This document shows positions 46,296-57,753 of a stretch of 64,000 nt of DNA, piece after piece; position 1 is the stretch's first letter, and each line of letters starts with the position of its first letter. Both the position numbers and the translations under genes were made by a program. The notes under the pieces were generated by a model, which worked only from the letters and a program-made list of their open reading frames with translations, was not told where the DNA came from and ran no database searches. Location: NCBI GenBank assembly GCA_003586115.2, contig QVOM02000073.1, forward strand, positions 36,630,876 to 36,694,875, given 5' to 3'. The DNA comes from Salvator merianae. Taxonomy: Eukaryota > Chordata > Lepidosauria > Squamata > Teiidae.

Positions 46296-46370
46296 AATGG
46301 TTGTAACCTGCCCTGAGATCTCATGGTATAGGACAGGATATAAATGTAAACAAACAAATAAATAAATAAA
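46296..46370 (+). mobile_element. LINE/SINE 3' end of L2-tail type
   Basis: GGTTGTAACCTGCCCTGAGA, GGTATAGGACAGGATATAAA and (AAAT)n. It is the cleanest copy of the tail family also seen at 27893, 17310 and 53308. Confidence 0.65.
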
Positions 46371-48217
46371 GATGTTCTGTGAATGCAGTAAGAATGTGCA
46401 GGGTCTGCATGATCCTGCACCCTCACAGCACTGATAGTGCACTGGTGCAGTGTGGTGTCTGCACAGAGCCATATTCATCCAGCCACCATCCCACCATAAG
46501 ACCTGCTTAGAGAGCTGTAAAAGTACAACAGACATATGCATTCTGCCAGTGCTTATCTGTCTCATTCAGCAGCCTTGCGTTTGCCACACTGCTACCACTC
46601 AACCAGGCTAACTGGTTTGCTGCCTTCTTGCTACTGTTGGCCCTGTAAAGTCTTTGTACAGACAAAATGGTCCACTTCACAGCCAGGGATCAGGGGCAGA
46701 TGTATAGTCAGCACACCACTGCTTTAAAGAGCGCTACAGACATAACATACTTATAGAGTGATCAGACACACTTAAAGAGGCACCCTCTGGGCAAATTTGA
46801 GTCTGAAATGACAGACATTTTTTGCTTACATTCACCTTAGCCCACCTTGAAGCCTCAAAAAGATTACCTGTTCATCATTTAGAATTTCATAGCTTTAGAG
46901 ACATCTCTTTCTTTAAGCTGGGTCAGGCAGGAAACTACATAAGCAAAGAGGCGGGGGCTCCTCTTGAATAGCCAATCAGTGGGTAGCACCCATAGTTCAG
47001 GTAGGTGTTCCCTGACATGGAAGCAAATGTAGGCTATAGTGTGGCAAAATAAGACACATATTTGGATAATTGTTTATAAAGCTTTTTTTTGTGCACCTGG
47101 GGATGACACACTTTTTTAAAAGGGATGACTTTATAAAGCCCTGTCCGATTGCACCATGAGTGTGATTCCCGGCACCATGCAGATCCTGCTATAGTCTCAA
47201 AATGTAGTTCAGAGTGATTGAAGGTGAGGCTTCAATTAGATTCTTGCCCCTCTAAGCCAAGAGGAACCCTGACGTGGATTCTATAAGGCAGCCTTAACCA
47301 GGCAGAGAGCTGCCCTACTATAATCTGCAGATTTGCGTTATGGCTTTAAAAATATCAGTTAAGCAGCTGCACTGTAGCTTCTTTCAACCCTGACTATTTC
47401 TTTCCCAGTTCTTTTGTCTGCTATACTTTAAGGCTTGCTGAGGCAAGCCTGACAGCAAGGAGAAACAAGTAGGCTAAGCAGACAAGCTGTCAATGCATCT
47501 CCTACTTAATTGTTACTTCCAGAAGGATGGAATGCCTCACCAGATTACGATCTGGCAACCCCAACCACACACTCTGACATAATTCAGCAGTCTTAAACAT
47601 GATTGAAATACAGATACATTAAATCTTTTACCTACACATTTCATGGCCCCAAATTTAAGCTTGCTATTATTGTACACTAAAGAAAAAGGATAAATCAGTC
47701 CATCACATGCACGCCTAGACACCTCCAGAAAAAACTGATAAAAGAGGTCATAGACATGAGTTTAATTTGCACATGATAATAGGCGTATAAACAAATTTTG
47801 AAATAAGTCCAATACTCTTTTATAAAATGTGACATTATACAGCATAGTTTTGTGCTTATGCAGTTGGTAAAAGGTGACTTCCCTCATATAATGAAATTCT
47901 GGAAACTTCGAATAAGACAAAGGGAGAGGAAATGATGTTTTAGTGCCTTCTCCCCTCATCAAATGAAAATGACAGGCAAACACCCCCATGGGAAGCAGAG
48001 GTGGTAAGGCTTATTCCCATCTCTGCCAAATAAGGGGAAGTCCAGCTCCTGGTAGATTTTGTGAGGGAAAAGCAAGTGGTGGGATTCCTATCCACAAAGC
48101 AGCCTCACCTCATTTCGTCCAAGCATAGACTACTCTGAGGACCCACTTCCAAAATAGACATCCGTAGTTCTGAAGTAGGTGCTGCCTATCTTTCTCATGT
48201 GACATTACATGCTGATT
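46371..48217. other. No gene recognised
   Basis: A possible TIR element starts near 46758 (GTGATCAGACACACTTA) and may end near 47166 (ATGAGTGTGATTCCC), but the ends do not pair well enough to call. The rest looks unique. Confidence 0.4.
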
Positions 48218-49235
48218 AGAATCATAGAATTGGAAGGGACCTCCAAGGTCATCAAGTCCAACCCCCTGTCCAATGCATGAATCACTAGAACATCCCAGAC
48301 AGATGGCTACCCAACCTCTGCTTGACGACCTCCAGTGAAGGGGAACTTGCCATTTCATGAGGTAACTTATTCCACAGATTGACAGCTCTTACTGACAGGG
48401 AGTTTTTTCTAATGTCTAACCTGTATCTCCTACCTTGAAATTTCACCTCATTAGATCTGCCATCTGGGGCAAGTGAGAATACATCCAATCCCTCTACAGC
48501 ATGATAGCACTTCAGATATCTGAAGACAGTTATCATATCTCCCCTCAGTCTTCTCTTCTGCAGGGTAAACATATCTATGTCTTTTAATCATTTCTCATAG
48601 GCCTTGGTTTTCCTGCTTTTATCAACTTGGTCACTCTCCTCTGAATTTGCTCTAGTTTGTCAATGTCCTTTTCACAGTACTCCAAACAAGGTCTGACCTA
48701 AGGTAGAGTGGGATAATTACCTCTCATGATGTAGAATCTGTACTCCTTTTAATACATCCCAGGGTGGCATTTGCCTTCTTCTTGGTTGTGTCACACTGCT
48801 GGCTCATGTTTAGCTTAAGGTCTATTAGTACATCCAAATATTTTCACAAATGCTTCTGCTAACCCAGCTTTCTCCCATTGGGTGTTTGTTCACTTTTCCT
48901 ACCTAGATGCAGGACTTTACATTTCTTCCTGTTAAATTTCATTTTGTTTGTTTCAATCACTGTTCAAGAATGTCTAAATCTTTTTGAATCTTCCCCCTCT
49001 CTTCCAAAATATTAGACATTCCTCCTAGTTTGTATCATCTGCAGATTTGATCAATGACCCTTCAGCTCCATCATCCAGGTCATTAAACAGCATTGGGCTC
49101 AATACAGAGTCATGTAGCACCGTCCAGGATGATGTGAAACCATTTATGACTACAGTTTGGGTGGGATCATTGTGCCAGTTATAGATCCAATTAACAGATG
49201 CATAATCAACCCCACAGTTGATTATCTTTTAAATC
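48218..49235 (-). mobile_element. CR1-clade LINE fragment, about 1 kb
   Basis: On the minus strand a 95-codon frame (48285-48572) reads LQKRRLRGDMITVFRYLK early, then NSLSVRAVNLWNKLPHEMAS and LEVVKQRLGSHL, the standard CR1 ORF2 C-terminus. The 3' end carries GGTTGGACTTGATGACC followed by the terminal TTCTATGATTCT octamer-type repeat (complement of 48221-48231). Upstream, 48600-49235 matches the longer CR1 region known from birds and reptiles, with TCAGACCTTGTTTGGAGTAC, AGCCAGCAGTGTGACAC and TGCTGTTTAATGACC landmarks. It is 5'-truncated and carries stops. CR1 inserts without poly(A) and usually without clear target duplications, as here. Confidence 0.9.
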
Positions 49236-50488
49236 AGAATAGTAGAAAATGGCACAAAGTGAGCCAACTACTCTCACTGCCACTGTGTTATTGTGGCTAT
49301 TGAAAAATACCTGGATATTAGCACGTGCCTGCTACTTCCCTTTTTTCCCCCTGCACTTGCTAGCATCCGAGTATTTCTGAACAGCAACGAATAATGCACA
49401 GAGCCACCAGATGAAGTAAGAGCCCAGCATTAGAATCAATATTATGAGAAATCCAATGTCATTGCCGGATTTCCCTAATAGCAATACTAAGGATTTTCAA
49501 ACTCACTCATGACTATATTGAAAATGCCATGGATATGTGTGGCATTCCAGGATAGTCCCAGAAGAATTGCAGGTTTTTTCCTGCTTTTGGAGGCACCCTA
49601 AGTTTCAGAAAGAATTTTAATTTCACAACAACATATTTTCCCACTGCAGTATTGCAACACATTATGTAAAAGTTCTGACCTTTTGTTTTTTAAAAAAATC
49701 TTATTGTTTTGATAAAGGAGAGTCCATTCATTCATTCATTCATTTGCTACTGTTTATGTTTCAAAATCTAAGCTTCTGTGATAACCTTTATCACAGAATT
49801 CTTAGTTTGTGGAACCAAGTTGTAGAAGTTTAAAATCTTTGGGAAAGGAGAAAACACTGACCCAAAGCAAGAATATATTCAAAGATTTTGGAATTGCCTT
49901 TTCAAGGGATTTTTTTCACCAAACCCAGAAATAATGCCATAATCGAGTAATATTGCCATCTGTTAAAGACCTTGCTTAGTAACGCATTATATTCTGATTT
50001 TCAAGATTATTGTTTAAAGACCAGCTAGATTTACATTGTTTGATTCAATGAGAATTGTTAGATGTTTCCATTCCCAGGCACAGCTGGTCCCTGTTCCTAG
50101 AGCACACTGCCGAAAACGCAACAGTTCAAAAAGAAGATGTAATTAGAAAGTTGTCATTTGTGTGGGTTTAATACCACCTAATTAAAACCCTTGTGGTTTT
50201 CTTTTTGTATATGTGATTTTTTTCCCCCTTCCCCTTTTCTTTTTTTGTGGGGGGAAAAATTGAAACTATCTAAGGCGTATCTAGGACACATGCATGCCTT
50301 TCACTCCTGCGACTCTCATACTACTTTCAAGTGGCATGAAGAATGTGAAATGGCTCCATTGTGACACTTAAGGCTGGGTTTCTAGTAAGTACTAATCCTT
50401 AAGTCAAACAAATGCTATGCGCACCCCTAGCCACCTCCCTTTGTATTAAAAGAGCATGCCAACTGGCACTTGCCAAAGACTACGTCAA
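49236..50488. other. No gene recognised
   Basis: AT-rich unique sequence with an (ATTC)n run at 49727-49745. Confidence 0.5.
49727..49745. repeat. (ATTC)n microsatellite
   Basis: Four to five ATTC units. Confidence 0.85.
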
Positions 50489-51033
50489 GGCCCTTTCTGC
50501 ATTGGGCCTTATTCTGGATTCTATCCTGGCTGCCTCCAGACAGCGAGAGGAAAATGCAAGATCATGTGTAGATCTTGCAGTTCCTCTTGGTGGTGCTGCG
50601 AGATGGCAGGGCAAAATTGTGTGGCAAGCCCAGGCCTTTACCTCATCTGGCACTGCTCCTGTGATGGTGCAGTGGGTACTTCTGGGTATTTCAATAGCAC
50701 AAAATGCCCAGAAGTATGCAAGTGCCACCCCCTACATTTACATAGTGGACATTTTTGGCCCAGTCTTGTTCCTATGCATGCGTGATTGCCATTTTCTTCA
50801 AAATAGACTTCAGGAGCAAGCTATTTTGGGAAAACCTGGGTTGGAAATTAATTTTCCCAGAATAGCAAAATTGTAGGATTTCATTCCAATATCCCAGGGG
50901 CTATGTGGGGATTGCCTGTGGCAAACGCAATATAGCCCCAAGATAATCCTGGGCCTGCCATAGTCTGTACTAGCATGTGGACAGCGGGCCTTTATTCTGG
51001 GATATAATCTGGAATAAGGCACTGTTCTGAAAG
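50489..51033. mobile_element. 545-bp MITE, GGCCCTTTCTGCA ends (longer relative of 15854-15982)
   Basis: Left end GGCCCTTTCTGCATTGGGCC with CTTATTCTGGATT pairs with the complement of the eroded right end (GCTTTCAGAACAGTGCC with TTATTCCAGATTATA). The right 90 bp (GGGCCTGCCATAGTCTG, TAGCATGTGGACAG, TTATTCTGGGATATAATC) matches the small element at 15854. The interior 400 bp has no domain; frames of 109-154 codons here overlap on both strands and belong to the element, not to a gene. Confidence 0.8.
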
Positions 51034-51219
51034 CACAAAATTTTCTTTGCTAACCTTAGAAAGGGTTCTGGAATCCCCCAAAAGGAGTAACAATGGGCTA
51101 ACTATACATTGTATAACACTGCAAGCCTGTTTTCTATAGAGGCTCAGACCACATCTCTGTGTTACTGTGGGAACAACCTGCCCTTGCCTCCCAGGTGGGA
51201 AGAAGTTAAATGTCCCCAC
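51034..51219. other. No gene recognised
   Basis: Short spacer between two DNA elements. Confidence 0.5.
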
Positions 51220-51840
51220 ACCATGAGAAACAAAATGAGATGCAAATGAAATTATTTTTAAAAGAATTTCATTTTGGTAGAAGAATGATACATTTGTTTC
51301 TCTCTCCCCCCTCTGCATTACTATATGAGTCTACTGTGCTTTTTAAGTACACTTCTAAAGAAGGTAGGATAGGAATAATTGTATTAGTTTCAGTTTCAGC
51401 TTCCTTCTGTAAGATTTACTTAATCAGAGTTTAAAGGAGGAAACTCTGCTGGGCTGCTGGCAAGGCATTGCTTGCTGCTGCTGGCTGCAGCTTTCTCTAG
51501 CAGCAGTCTCTCTTCTGCTCTCTGCTCCAGCTCCAGCCCCAGAGGCAGTGCTGCTGGTGCTGCTGGTGCTCCTGATTGGCCAGTTGTCTGATGGGTTCCT
51601 GTGGGCCTCATTGGTTGCCCTGCCATAACAGCGAATTCCAAGCTGTAATTGGCAGAGGAGCTCCCTACTCCATTTGACTCAAGGAGTGAAGCAACCCGAG
51701 AGTTGTTCGCTCCCATCTGTTGAAGAGGTGCATAACTATAGGCTTGGAGATGGGGTAAGGACTATTTCTTTATTTCCGGTTTCCCCCCAGTTTCAAATTC
51801 ACCCTGAATGTGACTCTAAACACTAGTCTGAAAATATGCA
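51220..51840. mobile_element. Harbinger-type element relative (right part)
   Basis: Blocks shared with 23532-24420 in the same order: TACTATATGAGTCTACTGTG against TATTATATGAAGTCTAGCGTG; TTTTTAAGTACACTTCTAAA; CAGCTTCCTTC; ATAGGCTTGGAGATGGGG against CAGGCTTGGAGGCCGGG; CAAATTCACCC-GAA near the right end. The left end is not recognisable, and the right end (CACTAGTCTGAAAATATGCA) keeps a weak TIR only. A GCTGCT-rich stretch at 51465-51570 gives a false alanine/glutamate frame on the minus strand. Confidence 0.65.
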
Positions 51841-53307
51841 CTGTCTCTCTGAAGCACCCCTTTTGTTATATCTGATTACAGCCTTAGAGATGGTTGGCAG
51901 GTGGGAGTTTTCACAGGTCAGTCTGCCCCCTCCCCCCATGAACATTCTAGGCCATGCTAGAAAAAGTGGATGAGAGAAGGTTGGGGATGCGGGTGCCATA
52001 AACTGTATCTCTGAGGCACCTCTGAGGTGGCCTTTTTATTATGTCTGATCACAACCAGAGTCTCTTTCAAAAAAAATCCAAGTAAGACAGGTCTGAGGAT
52101 CATCTGAGGATTCCCTTTTCAACAAAGGCATCATCAGGCCACTGTGCATCCAGATAGTGCATGCTGAAGCCACTTTAGATTCCAGGAAAGTATCATAGTA
52201 ACATTTTTTTTTCTCTCTGTGTAACACAGCCAGGAGGGAACTTTTGTCCCAACTTGCCTGATGGGAGTTTCTTTCAATGCCGTTATCAGCTGAAAAAAGG
52301 AGGGAGAGGAAGGGGGAAGACAGAAATCATCACTTCCTGTTTCCTTTCCCTTTTTACCAACAGTGTCACAGTCACTCTTCATGGAGCAAAGTGTAACTGT
52401 TTGGAGTGACAGGAAATACTATGATTTTCTCAGGTTTCTATTGAGGCACTTACCTAGTACCTGCATCAAGATGCCTCTACAACTGCCAGTTTGCAACTAT
52501 CTAATAAGTTTATCACCTCAAAAGTAACCATTTTTACTTCACTGACAAATAAGAGAGTTGTAGTTTTTCCCACAGGATGATGGGTTAGGGTGCCCAGTGA
52601 TATGCGTCTCCAGCAGAAGTTGAGCTGAAAGCAGAGCTGGCTTTAGGGCAGGCAGTGCCGAGCATAGGGGGACACCGAGTGCCCCAGTCCTGCCCTAACT
52701 ATAGGCTAACAGTGACACCACCTTGCCTCATGCCACCTCAGCACCCCAAGGATCAGCTGGGTGAGCACATGGCTTGCTCAGTGTGGCCATTCTAGCCCCT
52801 CCCTGCCCCACTCTCCGGCCTTACTCCTGTCCCACCCTGAGGGGATCAGGGGCTGCCTCCTTGTTCCAGATACCTGATCTCCTATATCTGGCCCTGGTTG
52901 AAAGGTATCTGTTTTACAGTGAAGAAACTCTACTTGGGAAGAAAATCACATCAGAGGGCTGTATTCCTATTTGGTAATAAAGGAATGCTACCATATTAGA
53001 TTCTGTACAGGGTGGAAATTAGAATACTAAGGCAAACTGCAATGTAGCTATTTTGTTGGAGAACATATGAATCAAGTGAATCATCACATTGAAGCAGATC
53101 TGTTGTTAAGATCCTCCTGTGTAAATGCTGTTTCAATTTATAAAGGGGCTTTCAAATTAGATGAGTGCCACAGACTCAAACCAAAATAATTTAAAACTTG
53201 GTGCTGACATTGTTGAAGGAGGAGGCAGACCTCCCTACAGCATCTCTAGATTTCTGAAGATTTATTCTTCAGTGTAGGCATCTCTAAAGAATGGCCACAA
53301 CTAAGAA
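51841..53307. other. No gene recognised
   Basis: Apparently unique sequence; CC/GG-rich around 52620-52850. Confidence 0.5.
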
Positions 53308-53480
53308 TTTATTTAATTCATTTATTTATTTCTATGTATTTATATCACACGCTTCACCAAATGGTCCCAGGGCAGGGCACAACATTCATAAAAACATAAA
53401 AACGTCAACAAAATCAATAGAGCATTCTAAATTTGAAAACATAATTAAAATACCACCCTCCCGTCTCAGCAGAGCCACAA
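53308..53480 (-). mobile_element. LINE/SINE 3' end of L2-tail type
   Basis: Plus-strand TTTATTTATTTCTATGTATT, GGTCCCAGGGCAGGGCACAA and CATAAAAACATAAAA form the complement of the tail family described at 46296, with the (AAAT)n end at the left. Confidence 0.6.
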
Positions 53481-54482
53481 CTCCTATGCATTGTTAAAAC
53501 AAGTGAAAGATTAAATGATATGTGCCAGCCTGTTTAGGATACTTTGTTCATACATTTGAGAAAGAATCGGTGCTGGCGCTGACCAGATGGAGATCCCAGA
53601 AGTCAACATAGAAATCTAGGAAATCTACAGTGAGGGAAATGGGGTGAGTCAAATTTGAGGGCATGAATAAGCTGCCACAGGAGAATTGCTGTCATTGTGG
53701 TTAAATGATTTCAAGTAGACGAAGGAAAACTCACAGGCTCGTAATGAAGGCTAGCAGATACCATGTTAAAATAGAAGACTGGAGATGAGAAACTGATGAG
53801 CCAAAAAATGGATGAAAAGGTGGGAAAGGATCTTTCAAGATGGCAGATTGTTCAATGGCTAGTGAGAATTAAAGAATCAGTTCTGACTGAATTTAATAGT
53901 GTGTGCACAAAAGAAACCCTAACTCTTGTTAGTGGCATGCAAAAATTAGCTATAGCAATAAGACACCTAGGCAGCTTCTTTGCACCATGGAGAATGCTCC
54001 TGGTCCAAAATGAGGCCAGAAATGGAGTAGGGTGTGGGCGTCTATTTGGTGGGTCATACCAATTCAGTGCTGCCTTTTGCCTGTATGGCATGGCCTGTAG
54101 TTGCAAAAGGCCACAAAATGGCAATAAAGCAACAGAACGCCAACCTAGGCCATGCCAGTTGGCAGGCCTTGGAAAGAGCAAATGACAAGCAGGCTGGCTT
54201 TTCCAGGGAAAAGGCTTCCTCCTGCTCTCCACTTGAAAGAAGCTACTAGTTACATGGAATGAGAAATGAGGCATTTTCATGTTTTTTCAAGAAGGAAGAG
54301 AAGGAAAATTAACTGACCTCTGCAGGAAGTTACCTGAAGGATACAAAAGTGTTGACTAGAAACTCATAGAGCCAGAACAAAGTAGGAGAGATAGGTGACA
54401 ATACTAGCCAGCAGCCCTACTTAATGCCCCTAGTGGCCATTTGGGATTTTGCAGTTGCAGAAGATGATGCGGTAGGAACTGT
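53481..54482. other. No gene recognised
   Basis: Frames at 53796-54185 (129 codons) and 53852-54280 (142 codons, minus) face each other. The plus frame has a plausible residue mix at its start, but I see no domain, splice signal or family match. Confidence 0.4.
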
Positions 54483-54919
54483 GGGCCTATTTGCACTTTA
54501 CCACTTAGAATGGTAGAATTCTACCATTCTGTGCTGGAACAAACCCAGTGGTGCAGCAGCCATCTGCACTGTGAGGACTGAAGTAGCCCTGTACCAGGCT
54601 TCCAGCACTTGCAGTGTAAATGTTGGCCCAACTGCTATGACAGCAGCCATGGAAATGTCCAGCCATTGCCATGGCAACCAGGAATGCAGTATACAACTGT
54701 GCAGCCACAGCCGCACCATGACCTCACAGCATTCGCACCCAGAAGCAGGTGTGCATGCTGCTGACCAGTCAAGCTGTGGACAGCATTTTAGCTGTCCACA
54801 GCTAGTAGTGTTTGGGTGTTTCTGTAGATGCTTCTGGACATTGAGGCCACTGTAGAATGAGGAAACGCTTTGCCTGTGAGTGTGCAGACGCTCACAAGCA
54901 TGCCAGTTTGAACAGGCCC
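54483..54919. mobile_element. Hairpin-rich MITE, family member A
   Basis: Left TIR GGGCCTATTTGCACTTT and complement of right TIR GGGCCTGTTCAAACTGG. A perfect 24-bp palindrome lies at 54507-54530, and a second hairpin with perfect 13-bp arms (AGCTGTGGACAGC, 54772-54784 and 54791-54803) lies towards the other end. Interior blocks such as CCATTGCCATGGCAACCAGG match the complement of the 57754 copy. CTGTG occurs at both outer edges if the element is taken as GGCC...GGCC, which may or may not be a 5-bp duplication. No coding capacity. Confidence 0.8.
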
Positions 54920-55345
54920 TGTGTCCCCAACAATCTCAGCTTAAGGAATATATCAAGAAAACAACCGGATGCTAAAAAAAAATGTAACAACTGCCTTTTC
55001 ATACAGTGGCAAATCAAACAAGCAGATCAACCTTTGTGTAGGAGGCCTTTAAAAGAATGCATGGATCATGTATTCGAGGGAAACCAGACTTGCCCAATTC
55101 GGTTTTTTTTTTTGTGTACCATCAAATGTTAGGACCCCTGTCAGATGCTCTGCAAGAGCTCATATTTTCACTGCAGTTCTTCTATTGTGTCATCTGACTG
55201 CATGCACTTTTTGAAGTGCTGCACAAACCCCCTGCCTGGTCTTCTTTTAGAAGCAACATTTCTATCCGCAAAAGGATTTATCCCATTCTTTTTCCCAACA
55301 ATTCTTTTTGCAGATCAGACACTGCTTCTGAATTTTGTTGTGGTG
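54920..55345. other. No gene recognised
   Basis: Unique-looking AT-rich spacer with a T run at 55104-55114. Confidence 0.5.
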
Positions 55346-55609
55346 ATTCTGTCGTTCAGTTATGTCTGACTCATTGTGACCTCATGGATCACAGCACATC
55401 AGCCATGTCTACCCTCTACTGTCTCCCAAGGTCTGCCCAAACTCATGATCATTGCCTCCATAAAACTATCTATCCATCTTATCCTCTGCTGTTCCCTTCT
55501 TCTTTTGCCTTCTATCTTTCCTAGCATCAGAGTCTTTTCCAGTGAGTCCTATCTTTTCATTATGCAGCTAAAGTATTTAGGTTTGTGCTTCAGTGTTAGT
55601 CCTTCCAGT

Positions 55610-55820
55610 CAGTGGCGTAGCAAGGGGGGGCGCGGGGGGCAGTCCGCCCTGGGCGGTTGTGTTGTCCCAGGTGGCCCATGGAGCCAGGGCCCCGCCCGCC
55701 AGCGCGCTCACTCGCCCCGCCTGCCCGCCGGCGCTCACCCCGCCCACCCACCGGCGCGCTCACTTGCCCCGCCCGCCCGTGCGCTCGCCCCAGGCGGCAA
55801 AACTTTTAGCTACGCCGCTG
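55610..55820. mobile_element. 211-bp GC-rich hAT MITE inside BovB, perfect 8-bp duplication
   Basis: Ends CAGTGGCGTAGC and GCTACGCCGCTG are 12-bp inverted repeats with one mismatch. CTTCCAGT flanks both sides exactly (55602-55609 and 55821-55828), a hAT-type 8-bp target duplication that restores uninterrupted BovB when one copy is removed. The interior is extremely CpG-rich and contains three to four imperfect tandem units of about 28 bp (CGCGCTCACTCGCCCCGCC type). It has no coding capacity; the 222-codon frame crossing it joins BovB antisense and MITE sequence. Confidence 0.95.
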
Positions 55821-56429
55821 CTTCCAGTGAGCAGTCAGGGTTGATTTCCTTTAGTGTTTCAGATTTGATCTTCTTGCACTACAAGGGGCTCTCAGAAGTT
55901 TTCTCCAGCATTGATTCTTTGATGCTCAGTCTTCTTATGTTCCAACTCTCACAGCCATATGTTATTTCTGGAAAGGCCAGAGCATTGACTATGCAGACCT
56001 ATGTTGGCAAGGTGATGTCTCTACTTTGTCCAGGTTTGCCATAGCTTTCCACGCAAGAAGCAAGTGTCTTTCAATGTCATGGCTGGAGTCACCAGCTGCA
56101 GTGATCTCTGAGCCTGCTTCCATTTCTTCCCCTTCTATTTTCCAAGGAGTGATGAGACTGGATGCCATGATCTTAGGGTTTTTTTTTTAATGTTGTGCTT
56201 AAAGCCAGCTTTTGCACTCTCCTCTTTCACGTTTTCCAATCTAGTGACCACTGCTGAGTTTTCCAAATTTGCTGGCATGTTGTATGCAGCACTTTAACAG
56301 CATCATCTTCTAGGATTTTCAATAGTTCAGCTGCAATTCTATCACCCCTGTCAGCCTTGTAACAATACTTCCTAAGGCCACTTGACTTTACTCTCCACTC
56401 TCCATAATGTACTCTATGTGTATACAATG

Positions 56430-56834
56430 CCCTTTACAATGGTAGCTTACTAAGCAGACTGCCTCCCCTCAATATAGACCTGTGGGACCATTAAAACCTT
56501 CAGGAGAGGTCCTGCTGCAGATACCACAGATTGCTAAATATCATCTTATGACTACCTGCAGTCAGGTGTTTGCTGTGGTGGTACCCACCCTTTGGAACAG
56601 TCTCCCCTCTGATATTCACAGAGGGACTACACTTCTGTTTTTCAGGTGTTGATTGAAGACTTATCTTTTTACCCATGCCTTTCCAGGGTGAATGTTTGTT
56701 TCCCCATCTTTGCTTTTAATCATGTTTTTATATAATTATTATGATCGTAGCTGTTTTAATTCTTTGTAAACCTTTTAGAGATTATATTTTAATGGGAAGT
56801 GGTATATAAATATTTTAAATAAATAAATAAATAA
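56430..56834 (+). mobile_element. L2-type LINE 3' end nested in BovB
   Basis: The translation includes VVPTLWNSLPSDIHRG and, after a stop, LKTYLFTHAF, the common C-terminal signature of L2-clade LINEs. The 3' UTR ends TTTAATGGGAAGTGGTATAT followed by (AAAT)n. It separates the BovB linker from the start of the BovB RT region, so it inserted after BovB. Confidence 0.75.
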
Positions 56835-57320
56835 GGTTGTCAGTGATGTTGATTCTTGTATAGTTCTTCTGTATACTCTTGCCACCTCTTTTTAATCTCT
56901 TCTACTTCTGTTAGGCCCCTACCGGTTTTGTCCTTTACCATGCTCATTTTTGCATTAAATGTGCCCTTGATATCTCCAATTTTCTTGAAGAGTTCTTTTG
57001 CTTTTCCCATTCTATTATTTTCTTCAGTTTCTTTGCATTGCTCATTTAAGAAGACCTTCTTATCTCTCCTCAATATTCTCTGGAAATCCGCATTCAGTTA
57101 GGTGTATCTTTTATTTGCCCCTTGCCTTTTATTTTCCTTCTTTCCTCAGTTATTTGCAAAGTCACATCAGACAGCCACTTTGCTTTTTGTTCTTCTTTTT
57201 CTTTAGGATGTTTTTTGTTCAGGCATCATCTACCAGATCTAACCCCTTAAATTTCCACTGCATATTCATAAGGGACATTATTTAAGTTATACCTGCATGG
57301 TCTGGTAATTTCCCCTACTT

Positions 57321-57753
57321 CTGAAATGGGCATTCTTAAATTTCAGGTGAGGCTTGACTGATAGTATGGATGAGGCATCCAGAAAAGATTCATGTTCTAA
57401 GAGCAAAAAGCAAAGAGGAGGGAGAAATTGTTGATTGTTTATATTAACTTTGTATTATTTAAAATAAATAATAAAATAATACCACATTTTTATAGAATTC
57501 ATTCAAAATACAAAACAGAGAAAATGAAAATATGGCAGCAAGAAGTACTGCATGTTGTAATTAAAAATAAATTTCATACTAGTATATGCAAATGGAAAAA
57601 AAAGTTAATGAAACTTTAGAACAGCACTCCTAAGAAGATCAGCACTGTAGGAAGTGCCCCAGAAAACACAAGCAAAATAATTATTAAAGCATGTTGGAAC
57701 ATAGGGTCTCTTTTCACTGGCCTGCTGGTGAGCTCCCAGGCACTTACAGGACA
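57321..57753. other. No gene recognised
   Basis: AT-rich spacer between BovB and the next MITE. Confidence 0.5.

Larger units (their letters stand above)
55346..57320 (-). mobile_element. BovB (RTE-clade) LINE, 5'-truncated, with two nested insertions
   Basis: The plus strand shows the complement of the BovB 3' end (GTCGTTCAGTTATGTCTGAC, GACCTCATGGATCACAGCA). On the minus strand, going 5' to 3', a 77-codon frame at 56840-57073 includes NEQCKETEENNRMGKAKELF and IKKRWQEYTEELY, the segment before the reverse transcriptase. A 66-codon frame at 56227-56427 includes ILEDDAVKVLHTTCQQIWKT, the start of the RT domain. The remaining RT and C-terminal parts are decayed but recognisable by position down to 55346. 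A LINE tail (56430-56834) and a hAT MITE (55610-55820) interrupt it, and about 14 codons are missing at the first break. BovB is known to have spread horizontally among vertebrates including squamates and ruminants. Confidence 0.92.

Noticed and set aside
46758..47170. Possible TIR element with GTGATCAGACACAC start
   Set aside because: The proposed ends pair over too few bases and no flanking duplication is visible.
55376..56044. 222-codon frame, the longest in the window
   Set aside because: It reads antisense BovB, the GC-rich hAT MITE and antisense BovB again; a chance readthrough across a nested insertion.
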